Assembly: GCA_021840555.1 (NCBI GenBank)
Contig: JAKBXW010000013.1
Location: 1-32,487 of the forward strand
Direction: 5' to 3'
DNA: 32,487 nucleotides
Source of the DNA: Nitrospirota bacterium
Lineage (GTDB): Bacteria > Nitrospirota > Leptospirillia > Leptospirillales > Leptospirillaceae
A program made the position numbers and the translations under genes. Positions within the stretch are counted from its first letter, which is position 1, and every line of letters begins with the position of its first letter. Below, piece by piece: positions 31,429 to 32,487 of this stretch. A model generated the notes under the pieces. It saw nothing but the letters and a program-made list of their open reading frames with translations. It was not told the origin of the DNA and made no database searches.

Positions 31429-32487
31429 GGAAGATCCCTGGACGGGAGCTGGTGGGTGACGGGATCGATGTTGGTCCCTTCGTCGTGCTTGAGCTGGGCG
31501 ATGGCGATTCCCAGGTCGGCCTGGTCCCTGACAAGGGCGGCCCGGGCGCTGGCCAGATCCCGCTCGGATTGCGTCACCGCCACCGAGGTTCCCGTTCCGA
31601 CACGGAACTGGTTTTCAGCCAGATAGAGATTCTGCTCGGCCTGGCTGACGAGCTCCCTGTCCGCGGATATCTTCTGGTAGTCCGTCCGGATATTGAAGAT
31701 GTCGGTCTTGACCTCGACGATCGTCTGCTGCCGGAGATCCTCACGCTGGAAGAGGGTCTGCTTCATCTGGGCCCGGGACTGCTCGGTCTGTTTCACAAAC
31801 TGGAAACCGTTGAAGATCGGAACGGTGAGCGTCGTCCCGACGGACCAGTTGTAGACGAGAGGAAAAAATTCACTGTCGAGGCTGTAGGCGGCGACTGTCT
31901 GGACAGTCGGAAAAAACTGCGCCTGGTTGAACTTCACCACCTGTTTCTGGGCGAGGGCCTGCTGGGTGATCTGCTCGAGGTCCGGCCGGTTGTGAAGGGC
32001 GACCGCCACCGCCTGATCGGGAACCAGGGGAGGCGTGGGAAGTGAGAGAGGCGCGACCACACGGTAGGGCTGGTTCGAGACGACTCCCATGGCCCGGTCC
32101 AGGGTCAGGCGATCCACCCGGAGCTGGTTGCGGTCTGTGACCTTCGTCAGAAGGGCGTTCGAAAGATTGACCCGGGCGTTCAGCACGTCGTAGGTCGTTG
32201 CGACCCCGTCCTTGTAGCGGATTTCGGCGACCTGTTTCTGGAGCTTGTAGTCGTCGATCGTCAGGTCGTCCACCCGGATGAGCTTCTGGTCCTTCAGGAC
32301 CAGGAAAAAGGCCCTTTCGACGTTCAGGACCGTGTCCTGGAGGGTCCGGCTGTACTGGCTACGGCTGGCCTTGTAGAGATGGCGGTTCTGGCGGACCTGG
32401 GAACGTCTCCGGCCGAATGAAAAAAGGGTTTCGGACAATGTCAGCTGCGCCTGGTAGAAATCGTAATTCACGGGGGATTCCGGAATG
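31425..32487 (-). CDS. TolC-family outer membrane efflux protein (start outside the window)
   Basis: At least 353 residues are encoded and the frame is open to the window edge; the GTG at 32471 is internal, because the family needs about 100 more N-terminal residues. The visible part covers the two OEP repeats: long helices such as VERAFFLVLKDQKLIRVDDL and YKDGVATTYDVLNARVNLSN, then LVYNWSVGTTLTVPIFNGFQ (a barrel strand with the typical PIFNGF turn) and FRVGTGTSVAVTQSERDL. TolC proteins form a trimeric outer membrane channel with a periplasmic tunnel for export. Here it leads a cluster with an ABC-2 exporter. The window contains no membrane fusion protein of the usual type. Confidence 0.92.
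   Translation of the reverse strand, partial: IPESPVNYDFYQAQLTLSETLFSFGRRRSQVRQNRHLYKASRSQYSRTLQDTVLNVERAFFLVLKDQKLIRVDDLTIDDYKLQKQVAEIRYKDGVATTYDVLNARVNLSNALLTKVTDRNQLRVDRLTLDRAMGVVSNQPYRVVAPLSLPTPPLVPDQAVAVALHNRPDLEQITQQALAQKQVVKFNQAQFFPTVQTVAAYSLDSEFFPLVYNWSVGTTLTVPIFNGFQFVKQTEQSRAQMKQTLFQREDLRQQTIVEVKTDIFNIRTDYQKISADRELVSQAEQNLYLAENQFRVGTGTSVAVTQSERDLASARAALVRDQADLGIAIAQLKHDEGTNIDPVTHQLPSRDLP

Noticed and set aside
1-32487. tRNA, rRNA, CRISPR arrays, complete insertion sequences
   Set aside because: All gaps were read for tRNA-like cloverleaf ends, regular repeats with spacers, and transposase motifs; none was seen.

Overview
The window is dense, GC-rich bacterial DNA with tightly packed operons, many ATGA stop/start overlaps, and GTG or TTG starts at several genes. 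The gene set includes a cbb3-type oxidase subunit, a di-heme peroxidase, an Mla-type lipid transporter, Lol transporters, TolC and beta-barrel outer-membrane proteins, and several cyclic-nucleotide signalling proteins. This means a Gram-negative respiring bacterium. By style and content it resembles an acidophilic iron oxidiser of the Leptospirillum type (Nitrospirota). That assignment is inference; there is no rRNA here to test it.

Layout, left to right. (1) 1-343: the start of a cbb3-type oxidase subunit I on the minus strand. (2) 344-1127: a gene-poor, partly AT-rich gap holding a decayed DUF29 gene. (3) 1128-5488, plus strand: di-heme cytochrome c peroxidase, then mlaE, mlaF and mlaD homologues and a TPR lipoprotein. 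(4) 5498-6889, minus: a membrane protein with a degenerate GGDEF domain that keeps an RxxD site. (5) 6986-11560, plus: class III nucleotide cyclase, TPR lipoprotein, DsbA-like protein, purE, purK. (6) 11561-12222: a gap with a frameshifted Uma2-family remnant and a promoter for the next operon. (7) 12223-19292, plus: NuoF-like flavoprotein, 2Fe-2S ferredoxin, TPR membrane protein, mtnA, lysS, lolC/E, lolD. (8) 19293-19686: a remnant of a DUF433/DUF5615 toxin-antitoxin pair. (9) 19687-22387, minus: FmdB-type zinc ribbon, class I aminotransferase, coaD, rsmD. (10) 22396-23085, minus: a single-gene unit for a secreted peptidoglycan-binding protein, with a strong promoter, a long structured leader and a strong terminator. 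(11) 23283-26513, plus: a GAF-GAF-GGDEF-EAL protein. (12) 26557-32487, minus: Cache-type membrane sensor, FAD/NAD reductase, and an export cluster (ABC-2 permease, ABC ATPase, membrane-anchored unknown, beta-barrel, TolC-like protein that runs off the window).

Themes. Envelope work dominates: retrograde lipid transport, lipoprotein release, and a TolC-linked exporter. Three proteins handle second messengers, and two of them have altered active sites. Three of the four gaps longer than 390 bases contain decayed accessory genes. The fourth contains the most interesting object in the window: a leader of about 230 nt upstream of the peptidoglycan-binding protein gene. It can form a closing stem right after the predicted start site and two interleaved stems next to the ribosome binding site, so it is a candidate regulatory RNA.
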